Assembly: GCA_029465975.1 (NCBI GenBank)
Contig: CM055754.1
Location: 7,181,764 to 7,245,763 of the forward strand
Length of the DNA: 64,000 bases
Origin: Dallia pectoralis
Taxonomy: Eukaryota > Chordata > Actinopteri > Esociformes > Umbridae
Reading direction: 5' to 3'
Shown here: in pieces, positions 10,795-22,529 of the stretch
How the letters are laid out: each line of letters starts with the position of its first letter
How positions within the stretch are numbered: position 1 is the stretch's first letter
Translations under genes and position numbers: made by a program
The notes under the pieces: generated by a model
The model's database searches: none
Seen by the model: the letters and a program-made list of their open reading frames with translations, nothing else
What the model was told of the DNA's origin: nothing

Positions 10795-12955
10795 GCAAGT
10801 AATTTTATTTATATAGCACAGTTCATACATAGATGCAATTCAATGTTCTTTACTAAGGAAAAAACAAAAAATAATAAAATACATGGATTTTATATTCATA
10901 GTAACCTGTTTAATTGCATTACGTACATTTAAAACACTGCAACTCAGTAGTCTGTCAAACCATATTAGGTCTTCGTCGAGAAGTCTTTAAAACGTCAGGT
11001 CTTTTATGTATACATTACAGGTTCATGTATGCCATATAAATAAATGAAAATAAATAAAATCATAAATTGGGCAATTCAATGAGGAATAGAACATAAAAAT
11101 AGAATAGGCCACATCTAAGATCTTCTGGTAATTTATTTTAATTGCATGCAGCGTAACTGCTGAATGAAGCTTCACCATATTTTGTTTGACTCTGGGCTCT
11201 ACTAGCTGTCCTGAGTTCAATGATCTAAGAGCCCTGTTTGGTTTATAATCTTTAAACATATTAGAAATGTATTCAGGGCCCAAATCGTTCAGAGATTTAT
11301 AGACTAAAAGCACCACTTCAAAATCTATTCTGTAACTGACTGGAAGCCAGTGCAAAGATTTAAGAACCGGTGTGATGTGTTCTGTTCTCCTTGTCTTGGT
11401 TAACATTCTAGCAGCAGCATTCTGAATGAGCTGCAGCTGTTTTACAGTCTTTTTGGGGAGTCCAGTTAAGAACCTATTACAGTAGTCAACCCTATGAGTC
11501 AGATGCATGGATTAGCTTCTCCTGGTCATTTTTTGACACCAGGGGATTTATATACACATATAGATCTTTATAAATTTGGGCCCAGGTCTTCGATTCTAGC
11601 TATATTTTTTAGATTATAGAATGCTGTTTCAAACACAATAATCTATGTTATATTTTGGTTTAATAAAAGCCCATTTTGGTTCATCCAGGCAGTTATGAGC
11701 TCTATACAGTGACATAGTGAGTCAATTGAGCTGCAGTCATATGGCTTAAAAGCCTTATATATTTGAGTATAATCTGATTAACTATGGTAGTTAATGTTGT
11801 TTTTGTTCTGTAGAATATGGCCCAGAGGTAGCATATAGAGATTGAACCAAAGTGGTCTGAGAACTGATCCCTGGGGAACTCCACATATCATAGCCACACA
11901 ATCAGCCCATCTAAATAGGATCTGTCCCGAAGAGTCCTACCCAATTTTCCAGCCTGTCCAGAAGTGTTGTATGATCTACAGTGTCAAATGCAGCACTGAG
12001 ATTTAATAGAACCAAAACGTCATTTTATTAGAAGCAGTGTTCAGTCGTATATCATTTAGTACTTTTATCAGAGCCGTTGTAGTACTATGATAAGTTCACA
12101 AATTTGCTGAGTTGATTGAAGACAACCTTCTCAATAATCTGGGCTATAAAGATAGATTTCATACAGGTAGGTCTATTGTGATTTAAAATAGTTGCATCCA
12201 GTTTTCTCTTATTTAAAAGAGTCTTAATGACAGTTGTTTTTAGAGACGTTGGGAATATCCAATTGCAGAAAGTTATATAAATATAATAGATATAATAGAT
12301 ATTTGCTGCAGATCCATTGTTATGGAGTTAAAAATAGTTTTTAAAAAGTCTGATGGTATGTCAAGACAACATCTAGAAGGTTTAAGATGTACAACTGTTT
12401 CTGCTAGAGTTTTTGGTTTCAATTCTGTTAAAATGTGATGAGATTTCTTAGTGGTTGTAGTGGCAATACAGAGTCATTGTTTGTTTGTTCTGATGGTATG
12501 CCTAATACATTGGATTTTTTTCACTGAAGAAACAAGCAAATTCATTACATTTCACAGTGGACAAGGGTTCAGGTGCTATCTGCTTTAGGGGGTTGGTGAG
12601 CTTGTCGACTATGGCAAACAGAGTGCGAGTGTTGATGTTCTTGTTGATCATTTCCAATAAATGTTCCTGTCTAGCCCAGCGTAACTCAAGGTTAAAGCCA
12701 AAAAAGTTTTGTTTGTAGATAGTCATATTGGAGTTGACGCTTAGTTCTCGACTTACATTCAAATTTCTTACATTCTCTTTCAGGGTGTTTACATTCATGG
12801 TTCTTTTTGTTTTCTGTTGCAAAATGTTCCAGGAGTTGGTCAACTGACTCTTCACGTATTGTGTTATTGTATTGAGGTAGCCTCCATAAACTGAGCATTG
12901 GTACTCTCGTTAATGAGAGTAGACAAAAACTATTATCTAATGGCATGTGGATTGC
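10795..12955 (-). pseudogene. L2/Maui-like LINE, long degenerate copy (linker, RT and 3' UTR)
   Basis: The minus strand runs from the region between endonuclease and RT (12855-12502, residues such as FFGFNLELRWARQEHLLEMI and LFAIVDKLTNPLKQ) into the RT. GVPQGSVLRPLWFNLYMLPL is encoded near 11880-11820. The YADDTQIY catalytic box is lost in broken frames near 11780. A long open stretch (11508-11023) encodes the LINE C-terminus, with DYCNRFLTGLPKKTVKQLQL, IQNAAARMLTKTRR, HITPVLKSLHWLPVSYRIDF and LLVYKSLNDLGPEYI. This is the signature of the L2/Maui clade in fish. The 3' UTR ends at about 10795 with a reverse-strand tail, CTATATAAATAAAATTA. No endonuclease domain is visible beyond 12955, so the copy is 5'-truncated. 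Several stops make it dead. Confidence 0.85.
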
Positions 12956-13109
12956 ATTTAATATACTTTAAAGCTAGACCGTTTTTTGCATTGTAGCACA
13001 GAAGGTGCCTTTTCAAGCAGTTCAGGCAAGTTGTGGGCATGTCAATTATGTTATTGCTTACAGGTATGAAGCAGTTGATTAGTTTGTAGACTGCTCTGAT
13101 ACTACTTCA

Positions 13110-13500
13110 GACCTAGACTGACAGAGTCAGTCACTATCCACAGCCCACCTGGTCGTGCTGTTGATCTGTTGATTAGACTTAAAGAAGTCTAATGTCGACC
13201 ACCTATATTTCCTGACCTGCTGGTCACCTAAACAGCCAAAAATATTGAAATGGCCCCAAAAAGTAATTTAATCTCATAATCGAGCCTGCACAGTCAGCTG
13301 AGGTCTGGCTACTCGGCAGACTTCGGCTCATCTTCAGTTTTCTTCTTCGGTTTTGGCCAAGATAGTTTTTTATAGACATTGTTAATCAATTTCTTGTTGT
13401 TTCTTGATCTCTGGGGTCTCTAGGCTGGGTATCTTTACGAAAACATTATGACAGCAGCAATTGTAATAAGTGATATTAAAATAAATTTATTAATTAGAGG
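13110..13500 (+). repeat. probable retroposon 3' end
   Basis: The segment includes TACTCGGCAGACTTCGGCTC, CTTCGGTTTTGGCCAAGATA and a tail AATAAGTGATATTAAAATAA resembling the 'AATAAGCGCTATATAAATAAA' tail of fish LINE/SINE copies. The match is by recognition and is moderate. There is no coding content. Confidence 0.35.
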
Positions 13501-13631
13501 ACTTCCTTCATTAGGAAATGTGAATTGGTCATTTTTATATTTTATTGTTAATAGGTAGAACGCAAAGCACGGCACACCAGCGTTCTGAACGGAACCATTG
13601 TCTCATTTAGTCTAGCACAGTTGAATTATGT

Positions 13632-13982
13632 TGTCACGAACTAGGGTGAAGTGCAGGAATTAGCCATATGCAGAGAGAAGTCAACATTTGTGGTATTTAT
13701 TAAACTAAACACTGATGAAAATAAAACTGTGCATACCAGCGACTTACAAATAACATCTAACAGTGGCATACAAATACATAAGCACCAAACTCTCACCCCT
13801 ACTGCATCGTGACATTGAATTAATGAGAATCCCAGTGCAACCACACCCAGTGACTTAAGTAGCTCCGCTAATTAACAAACTCAAACCAGGTGTGCATAAT
13901 CAACTCAAACCAACCTGTAGGAAAAGGTAAGAACAACACAAAAAGAACGAAGAGAGGATGACTAGTCATACTAGTCGTCACA
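13632..13982. mobile_element. short non-autonomous element with TGTCACGA/TCGTCACA ends
   Basis: About 351 bp begins TGTCACGAACTA and ends ACTAGTCGTCACA, giving a short imperfect inverted repeat, TGT(C/G)ACGA. Near the left end is AAGTGCAGGAA then ATGCAGAG. The element at 22.16 kb has a matching arrangement (GTGCAGGAAAATAACCAAAT then GCAGAG). There is no coding content. TGT...ACA ends also fit a solo LTR, so the class is uncertain, and I could not find a clear target duplication. Confidence 0.45.
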
Positions 13983-14595
13983 TATTGAACAGCAGCTTAT
14001 CGAAACCCCATATAGGTAACAAAGGCATTGAAAATACATTTTAAAAACAACAACATATGATATCATGTCCATGTTAAATTAACAAAAGTGTATTATTCAA
14101 TAAGAAATGTATGTAAAAGTTAGTGTGCCTCATCATTTTATAGCTTTTGGCAAATCCGTTAGTTGTATAGCCTCTTTCAGACCTTTTTTGATCAATTCTG
14201 CCCACTCCTCACTGCATAACTCAGTTAATTGAATGAGGTTTGAAGTCCGTGTAGAATGTACTGTCAAATCACAACAGTTTTTTTTCTGGAGGCATTCTTA
14301 AATTTGTCTAAAGTGCTTTTGGTCGTTGCCTTGGCGCAAGACCCGTTTTTAACCTGATATGAGCAGCCTTAACTGAACGCAGGAGTTGATTGGAACGTTA
14401 CAGATGGTGGGACAGACAGAACTAAGGCCTTTAATAAAATAACTAAAGCGTATAAACCACTTGAAAGAACCACACAAAAATGTAAACTACATACAGAGGA
14501 ACTGAATCTAAATAATTTCTAAAAAGACACTTCAGGGAATGAAGGGATTATGATTAGGAACATAGGTGAGGCTAATAACGCCAATGAACAGGTGT

Positions 14596-14838
14596 CAGTC
14601 CATAAGTGTGCATTAAGCATAGGACATGTAACCGCCCTAAACTGGTTCTCCAGTCCATAGGTCTGCATTAAGCATACGACATGTAACCGCCCTAAACTGG
14701 TTCTCCAGTCCATAAGTCTGCATTAAGCATACGACATGTAGCCGCCCTAAACTAGTTCTCCTGTCCATAAGTGTGCATTAAGCATACGACATGTAACCAG
14801 CCTAAACTGGTTCAGTCCATAAGTGTGCATAAAGCATG
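14596..14838. repeat. 55-bp tandem repeat, about 4.5 copies
   Basis: Units begin at 14596, 14651, 14706, 14761 and 14813 (the last after a shortened unit). They share CCATAAGTGTGCATTAAGCA, then ACATGTAACCGCCCTAAACT and GGTTCTC. Copies differ by a few substitutions. Confidence 0.9.
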
Positions 14839-14840
14839 AA

Positions 14841-16124
14841 CGTAATTACGGGAATTACGTTTGTGCACAGTGGTGAGGTCAGAGAACAGTATGGTAGAGG
14901 TTTCTGCTACTGCAGGAGCTATAGAGCCTGATGTGAGGGCACACAGATCCATCTGCTCCTGTCACACTACATGCTAGTCTTCAGCACTACCCTTACCCCT
15001 GTCTGGAATGGACAGGACCCATTGGCAAGTCACCAAGGGGTCATACACTAAAAATGCATTTTTGCAATTCAACCAGAGTGGTATTTTTGCACCAGCCACC
15101 AGCCAAACGCAGGTACTTTTGCACATTGGTAGGTAACTTTGCCTTGTATAGAAGCCACAGTGGTGGTTGGATTGTAAAACATATATTTGTTTATTCGTTA
15201 TAACTTCAAAAAATACTTATAACGGTTTGGACAGCTTTTGTAGAGAAATATGTGCTGTTGCTAAGTAACAAAGATGTACTTTTGTCAAGGATATCCGAGC
15301 TATTCCGTGAGCCACATAGCCTGAGCTGAGGTACAGACAAAAGAAAAGTTATCGTTTAAGATCAGGCCACATATCCCCCAAGCTAAGAGGCCTGCTGTCT
15401 CAGCGACATTAGATAAGGTGAATGTAGAAAAGGCTGAGGGCAAAGTGAAGATAAAGAAAAGATACTTCACAACCAGGGGGAAACGAGGGCATGGTTAGCT
15501 TACGTTCCTAAGGTGATGGGAATGAAGCAACCATCTCAGACTAGATTTCGAGGTACCAGGTGACTTGCTTATCTTTTGAGGACGGTCGACCGCTTCTTCA
15601 GAAGCCCGGGGCCTATTTTATTATGAGCTGCTACAGTAGAGGCTACAGATGGTGATCATTTCAGCTTCAATTAGTTGAGCAAAGTTGATAACTCAGCATG
15701 ACAACGGTAGTAATGATCAATAATTGATGCGTAGTTGGCCTAATAAATGATGATACGAATTGTATCACAACGTGCAAGTGAGCAATTCAGATCCGACGTT
15801 TTCACCAAAACGCCAAAGGATCCAGCTGTAGTGATATTCGGCTGCTTCACGCACGACTGCCTGACCCACCTCAGCATCCACCTGTCAGCATCGGCCATCT
15901 GTGACGGAGGCAGAGGATCACGCCAGCCTGATAGCCACACAGGCCGTATTAACTAAACACAGAAGCAGTTGTGTGTATATACAGTACGTGTTTGTGGGCG
16001 GCTTATTTTTCAATATGCATTATTAATATAACAATGTGCTCGGTTGTGTTCCATTATAACACCTGGACCCAGGCTTAGGGCCTAGATAACGTAGCAGACA
16101 CCTATGATGGTGTTACCTTAGCAA
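14841..16124. other. unannotated interval
   Basis: No exon or known repeat recognised. Short open frames in both directions at 15740-15956 overlap each other and resemble nothing I know. Confidence 0.4.
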
Positions 16125-16870
16125 CCCCCAGAGATGTCTTCTCACTGACTAACTCCACCAAGGACACGCTGCTTGACCAATTCTGCGACAGCATGGATGT
16201 ACAATTATGTGACTTAAGCTCTGGAGTTCTACATGGTTTAAAACTGGAGGATATCATCGGCTGGCCTGAGGGTCATTAATAAGCACATATAACATTATCT
16301 GTTTTCACCATCTAAACCTATCACTGTCTGTGCAACTGTGCCTTCAGTTTGTCTTTCATGTGTCTGCAGATTTTGGATACCTGAGGTGTCTTATAAAGAA
16401 CATTGGTACAGCGTTGGCCTCTACTGGGGCCTATTTGGATCTAATTCCCCACCAGCGGACAATGCACAGGAGCAGCCTGGACCAGCATCTAAACTTGGAC
16501 CAGCGGTCCTGGCCAAAGATATATCAAAGACTGGTTGGCCAGTGCCCTGATCTCCTTCAGCTTGTCAATCTAGTTCGGTGTTTTCCAGCCACCACAGCAG
16601 ACGGTGAACGGCGGTTTCAAATTGATAAAACAGGTACAGAGTTCCTGGAGGTCGGGTCTGAGGCCGGACACGCTATCTGACCTGCTCACAGTGCAGCTGT
16701 TCACCCCTGACATCTGAGACTTTGATCCCGACTCCTCCGTACAGCTGTGGCATCAGGCCAGCGTCAGAGCAACGAGGCCAGATTTCGTTTTTGGAAAGGC
16801 GAAGACTACATTTGACGACGAGGAGTAGACGGCTGAAGAGGAAGATGAAGAATCGGAAGATGACTAAAGT
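16125..16870 (+). pseudogene. hAT-superfamily transposase relic (C-terminal dimerisation region)
   Basis: The plus strand encodes fragments of a hAT transposase. Near 16175 residues such as LDQFCDSMDVQLCDLSSG are visible. At 16535-16620 the stretch QCPDLLQLVNLVRCFPATTA followed by DGERRFQID matches the conserved hAT C-terminal block (usually LLxLxxLxLxxPxSTAxxERxFS). After a frame change near 16650 the next frame reads DTLSDLLTVQLFTPDI, a stop, then DFDPDSSVQLWHQAS and RATRPDFVFGKAKTTFDDEE, and ends in an acidic tail (EEEDEESEDD). Internal stops and the frame change make it inactive. The N-terminal BED zinc finger is not visible. The acidic tail and the LLTVQLFTP motif suggest relation to the ZBED/KIAA1586-type hAT proteins of fish. 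Confidence 0.7.
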
Positions 16871-18039
16871 GACACTTTCATGCTATGTTACTGAGAGAGG
16901 AGTCTGTGAACACGAAGGCCATATTGTGGAATATCAACAAACTTATTGGCATAATTTGACCATCTGAAAAATATATTGTCTCACATCCTTGATATTACAT
17001 GTTTCCGAAAGAATTTGCCGATATTATATATGTATTTACATATGTAATAATATTGAATATTATAGCAATTCAAAATATATTGTTCTCCATATGGTTTTGT
17101 ATAATTTAATTGGGAGAATGATTGGTTTGCAAAATTGGGCATTTTTGAGGAGCACGGTTAGCCAGAGCGAGAGGTGAAACTATGAAAATACCAAACGAAA
17201 ACGAAAAGACAACTTCACATTTATACACGAATAGCAACACCATACTGGCATGTGACGTTGAAACAATCATTTATGAGGTGCCGGTGAACAACAGGAAATT
17301 GTAATGGGGAGCAGGTGTGTCCATGGGGTGTGTGGATGCCACGGGCTCATGCCGATTGGTTAGTACACCTGTGAGGCGGAGCGACGGTGATGAGTAGGAG
17401 CTTCTGCGCGGCACAGAGTGGTTGCTACAGCTCCCACCAGCCATTGTGGCTGAGTATTGGTCCCCACCTTCGATACTACAGAAAACCAATAGGCTTGTGA
17501 GAATTGGAAAGCCCTGCTGTAAGTCTGGCCAATTTGGTTTCATATCCAAATAGCATTGCTTGCATTGCAAAATAAGAGATTTTTTCTCTGAGAACATTGA
17601 TTGGGATTAAATTATTTAGATCGTTAGCCGTTAGCTAATCTGGTGTTAAACCGTCAAATAAAATCACCTACTCAATTGATGTCAAATGTAACTAACGTTG
17701 GCCAGCAAATTATTTGCAGGATCAAGTGTGCATATAGGCAAATGTCAACAAGAGTCTCGGAGCATTGTCAATATTGGTGACTCAATCAGGTGAATATGGA
17801 CAAGGGCAATTTATGTAATTGCAGATTGCCAGTTTATATGGAAATCAAGTAGTTACAGTTCTTCCACTCTGATTATTCTCTCAGCATGATGTAAATTAAT
17901 GTGCTTGATAGATTCTAATAAAACAAGAATGATTCCGCTTTCCAGGTACCTTCTAAATAGGCAAATATCATTGCAAGATGTGTTTGTTTATCATAGGCTT
18001 GTTTCTGAGAAGCGTGTATTTCACCTGTGATGGTTAACC
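16871..18039. other. unannotated interval
   Basis: It follows the hAT relic and could include non-coding parts of that element. A 108-codon minus-strand frame at 17271-17597 has no family resemblance. No other signal seen. Confidence 0.4.
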
Positions 18040-18520
18040 CGCTAGTTGAAAGAATTAATACAATGCTTCAGTTGGGGTGGGGAGAAAAAATTAAAAAAAA
18101 CAATGGTGGACACAGAAATGTTTGGTGCAAGTCTAACATGGCAAATTATCCTGAAGCCTTTTGGTGGCAGCATCATGCTATGGGAATGCTTCTCTGCATA
18201 AGGACTGAACCAGGTGATGATAATGTGGCAAATAGATGCCGCAAAGTACCGAGTCTTAGAAGAAAATGTTGAGGTCTGCAAGAGGCCTGGGTCAGGATTC
18301 ATCGTCCACGCGGAAAATGACCCAAAAACTCAACCAAAGGCAGTCAGGAGTGATTTGAAAACAAAAAGGTCCGTGTCCTAAAGTGGCCCATCACACAGCC
18401 TGGAACTCCATCAAATTTCCACAAGAATGTGGAATGATTTGAAAATTGCTATCCCAATTGACAAAGCTTAAGCCTTTTGCTGAGAAGAAAAGGGCTGTAA
18501 TTGCTGCCTTACTATGTCTA
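18040..18520 (+). mobile_element. Tc1-like transposase relic
   Basis: TTTGGTGGCAGCATCATGCT followed by ATGGGAATGCTTCTCTGCAT is the DNA of the Tc1 catalytic region (GGSIMLWGCFSA-type). It is followed by GGTGATGATAATGTGG, ACCCAAAAACTCAACCAAAG and GTGTCCTAAAGTGGCC, which continue the same element. Frames are broken throughout. Confidence 0.65.
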
Positions 18521-18681
18521 AAATCCTTGTGCAATCAATTCTTATCTGTTTTGTATTTGTAATTAATTTAGAACAATTTGGTGATTTAATTTTTCCCTTC
18601 GACATAATGGATTTTTTTTTGTGTTGTTCATTTTTCAAAACTCATGGTAATAACCACCCTTTATATAACGTATTAACGTGT

Positions 18682-18990
18682 GTCACGACTGTGCTAGTTG
18701 AGGTTTACTGAGGACAAAGACACAGAGCTTCTCTTTCACCTTCTTCTCATGTTAATTAACTTAATTGAGGGAACAAAAACAAGAAACGCCAGCAACGCAT
18801 GACGCGGCGACCACTGACATTAAACAGTGATCCACGAACAGGGGAGGCAGAGGAGCAGTATTTATACCAACACTATTTGGAAAATTGGAACCTGCTGTGA
18901 CTGATAATCACGAGACAAGACAACGAATGATTCCGGAGATGCGTTCATGAGAAAAGGAAACGAGAGTTCATCACCTTTCAATGACAGGGT
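18682..18990. mobile_element. possible third TGTCACG-ended element, right end unclear
   Basis: It begins TGTCACGACTGTGCTAG, like the left ends at 13632 and 22158, and continues into similar AT-rich sequence with TTAATTAACTTAATTGAGG. I could not find the matching right end, so the boundary near 18990 is a guess. Confidence 0.3.
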
Positions 18991-19294
18991 TAACATTTTT
19001 GAGAGTCAATAGTAGATTCCGACTGTTTGTTGGGGCGCGTGGATCAATGTGTGCAGTTGACGGTAAAAAAGGAGGAAAGTCTATCGGTTCCTTTCTATTT
19101 GAACTGAAAAGTCACTGAAGCTTAAGACCTGGAAGTTCCAAAGACTTCTCGGCCAGGTTCTAAAGACCTGAAAAGGTTCAGACCTGTTTAATAAAATGTA
19201 CACAGTTAATACTGAGATGTGATGTTTTAAATGTACTTGATGCCAGTAAACAGGTTGCTATGAATAAAAAAGCATGTATTTTAACCCTAACCTT

Positions 19295-19358
19295 ATTTTC
19301 CTTTGTAAAGCACATTGAATTGCTTCTATGTATGAATTGTCTTATATAAATCAACTTG
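19295..19358 (+). repeat. severely truncated 3' tail of the same L2/Maui-like LINE as 10.8-13.0 kb
   Basis: GTAAAGCACATTGAATTGCT followed by TCTATGTATGAATTGTCTTA and TATAAATCAA is nearly the reverse complement of the tail at 10803-10850. Both derive from one LINE family. The plus-strand copy keeps only about 60 bp. Confidence 0.65.
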
Positions 19359-20639
19359 CTTGAAGATCAGCCAACAAAGTATATAAAAAACAATACATAA
19401 GATATGCAGTGAGAGCTCGTGTGAGTATGCCGCAGTAATATGAACAGTGTATAATGTACTGTTTGTGCATTGAAAATGCAAATGATGCTAGTTGTCTCAA
19501 CTGTAATGGAAATTATTCTAGTTTCTCAGAATACCATGTCAGGGTTAAGGGATTTGAAGCGGCATAGGTTCCGGTGTGCTGTACGGTACAGTAATGGTTG
19601 GTGCAGAAACCATTTTGGAAGTAGAAATTCACACCTCTATTGGAAATCAAAATGCGGGAAAACAGTTGAAGGAAACAGGCTTGCTGATAGTGACGATCGA
19701 TTTTTGTAACACTAGCCACACTGGACAGTGTCGTTTCTGTGGCTGAGTGTTTTTTGGGGGGGAACCTATCAATTAACAGCTGAAACAATGCTAGGGATAC
19801 TGACTGACCTTGGGATGTGACTTGAATTCAATTGTGATCTAAAAGAGCCGGTGTGGGCAATGGGAGGTTTGTTTATAGCTAGACTCAAAGTAAAAACAAG
19901 TAAGAGCAAAGCAATATTGACCTGTTGACCTACTGACTGATTTCAAATGACACCTGTATAGATGTAGGGGCAGCGTGTCTAAAATGATAAAGAAAACACG
20001 TGCTGGATTCACTAAGCTATTGTCAATGGTCATTTTACTTCTCTTGTCCCAGTATTTGTTGGAGTCCAGTGCGAGGCACATTAGCACGCACACTCAGATG
20101 CCATCCGTAGCATCTCTTTGCAGTCCGCGTGGGGTTTTAACATAATCATTTCCGAAGGCCTACGGTATTAACTTGGGAACGTCTTCAGAACATGTATTGA
20201 TAGAATTCACACGTTTGCAGCTAGTTCCTTTGCGATCTGCGCCCGTCTCGTCCGCGTGTCTGTGAAGGCTTTAGAGGCGGGCGCCACGGTTGATTCACAG
20301 TGCTCGCTCCACACCGAGATGCATCTACCTCCTGGCTGTCAGGCTGAGACGGCTCGTAGGAATCTCAGGACTGCTGTTCGCGTGACCGCGTTCTGCAAGT
20401 TTGTCTTTTAAACGCGTGATCTTGTTACACGTTCCGACTTCATTCTGATATCTTCTCCAGTAAAATTCTCAGGGGGTGGTTACCGTGAACACCTGTGGTT
20501 ATCGACCGTTACCAAGTATCGCTGCGGATACTTTTTTTGCAGGGTTTGAGCATTTTTCTGACTACTTCCTGGTTTTACAGGTCTGGATCGGGTCATGCTG
20601 CCCGGATGAGTCCTGTGCGTCTCACTTCGATTGACTCGA
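19359..20639. other. unannotated interval
   Basis: No recognisable exon. The right part may contain more of the retroelement whose RT lies at 20.6-21.5 kb, but I cannot see motifs that prove it. Confidence 0.35.
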
Positions 20640-21500
20640 AAGTGCCTTTGTAAGGATTTCGTTTCTTTTCACTCGCTGCATCCATTTTTAAGTCTTCCAT
20701 CGTGTTCAATCCCACAACAATCACTTGCATACGTTCGTGTGTCTCAGTGTCTGTGTCATATAGGCAAATCTACTAGTAGGGCTGTTGACCAAGTACAAAG
20801 CTTAGAGGATTCTATGTCTGGTTCAATTTGCCGGTACCACGTTTCACATCCGAAATTATGAATACTGCTGCTCCCGGCATTCTTGTCACCCCTTCTTGAA
20901 TCTCATCGGGTAGTATTTTCTTTCATAAGGCTGTTTGGGTCTGTGCATATTCTTATTTTCTACTTATTTGGCTTCCATACTGTGACCACGCTGTTCAGGC
21001 ACTGTCAGGGCTCCTCTGTCTTTTTATTTGCTTCCAGTTTATCCATTCTAATTAGCTTGTATTTTACATTTTCTCCAACAGCCACAGGATCTCTGCATGG
21101 GGCGTGTACCACAGATTGAGCATCTGCCCTAATTGTTATGTGCGGTTCTCCTACAATAGGCTTTCGTCCTTCAAAACACGTCGGAGTACCGATCTTGTCT
21201 GTTCTTGCTCTGACATGTTGTCACTACCCCCCCAATGTGCTAAATTGGTCCCAGTTTCACAGTATTTCAGCACCACCAATAGTTGCACACCTTTGAGAAC
21301 TAAGCATTCAACGTTTTTCTTTTCGTGTTCTACTAACAGAAGACATTTTGTTTTAAGTTTCAGGCATTGGCCTTCATATGCAATTCGTTCAATCATTCTC
21401 AAGTGTCTATCTTGAATCGGATTTTCGGTCCATATATCTTGGTCTGGTTTCTCCCTTGGTATTTTTATTTTTTAATAACGTAACGCCGTGGCGACATTCC
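20640..21500 (-). pseudogene. Ty3/gypsy-like pol relic (protease-RT junction and RT start)
   Basis: On the minus strand near 21112-21066 the frame reads SVVHAPCRDPVAVGEN, matching the RT entry motif of gypsy-like elements. Downstream come KLIRMDKLEANKKTEEP, then NSVVTVWKPNK, a stop, and KIRICTDPNSLMK (20960-20915), the conserved first RT block. After more stops and a frame change, WYRQIEPDIESSKLCTW near 20845-20790 corresponds to the block containing the first catalytic region. Upstream, near 21290-21200, residues such as ATIGGAEIL fit the end of the protease-to-RT spacer. At least three stops and two frame changes make it inactive. LTRs, integrase and gag are not visible. Confidence 0.6.
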
Positions 21501-22157
21501 CTTGCTTGCATACCTCTGCTTTTAAACAGGTGAGCTCTGATTGGTCTATTTGTGCTCTGCTCACCTCAGATATGAACTCAGATTACGTCCAAATCCCTTC
21601 CACGAGCAGACCTGCCCCAACATTAATTGAGCGCATAGTTGTCCGTATTGACAAACTGTTCCGAGCTGTCCTCTGTGCCAACACTCGCGAATCGAACACA
21701 TATATTTAAAATGTCAGGTTCCTTAGCAGTGTAAAATGTTAGTCACATTTCTGAATAAGCACTTTCACATTCCCCTTGTCCTCTACCTCAGTGAAGTGAA
21801 AAGTCTCGTATACGTCGATCATCTCCAACGCTCTATACCTGTTCGGATTTTACCTCACGAGCATACCTGATCATGTACAATCTGATGTTCTTTACTCCAT
21901 TTGCTCCAATAATCTAGCATCACACCCTGTGTAACGCTAGCTAGACGCCATGCTAGGTGTAACCGAGAACACTTTGTGCACCCTTCTGTGCTTCTGAGGG
22001 TGTTTTGGAGTGACGAGTGTTTTTAAAGTAAAGTGACAAATGATTATTTCCAGAGAGTAATCAATGACTGCGCCAAATACCAAATGAAACCAGCGGAACA
22101 ACACTGTGCCCATAATGATCCCATGTTTTTGATTTGGTTCAATATGTTGTAGCTACC
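21501..22157. other. unannotated interval
   Basis: It may be the upstream part of the gypsy-like relic (protease/gag side), but no clear motif is visible. Confidence 0.3.
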
Positions 22158-22529
22158 TGTCACGGGTTTTGGTGGTGTAGTGCAGGAAAATAACCAAATG
22201 CAGAGCTTAAATGCGTTTTTTTTGGTATTTAAATAAAATAAACAAGCACAACCAATTGTGAAAACATAGACGGTGATTAAAATAAAATTGCGCTTTAGAG
22301 CGACTTACTAAACACATCAAAACAGCTATGACAAAAACAAACAACACTTACCAACATTGAAAGGTAACATGGAAATAATAACAAGCAAACTGAAATGGAA
22401 ACGCGCAACTTAAAGTCAGCCACTAATTACTAAACTAAAAACGTAGTGAATCCTAACCAAAATGAACGAAAAGTCGGCCAACTAAAACAAACACGGAGTG
22501 AGGACCCAAAGTCCTCGACCCCCGTTACA
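22158..22529. mobile_element. short non-autonomous element with TGTCACGGG/CCCCCGTTACA ends
   Basis: About 372 bp begins TGTCACGGGTTTTGGTGG and ends TCGACCCCCGTTACA, an imperfect inverted repeat. The left end carries GTGTAGTGCAGGAAAATAAC, like the element at 13.6 kb. The interior is A-rich on the plus strand and has no coding potential. DNA transposon (MITE) or solo LTR are both possible. Confidence 0.45.

Noticed and set aside
17271..17597. 108-codon minus-strand frame
   Set aside because: No motif, no splice signals in a sensible place, and likely part of repeat-derived sequence.
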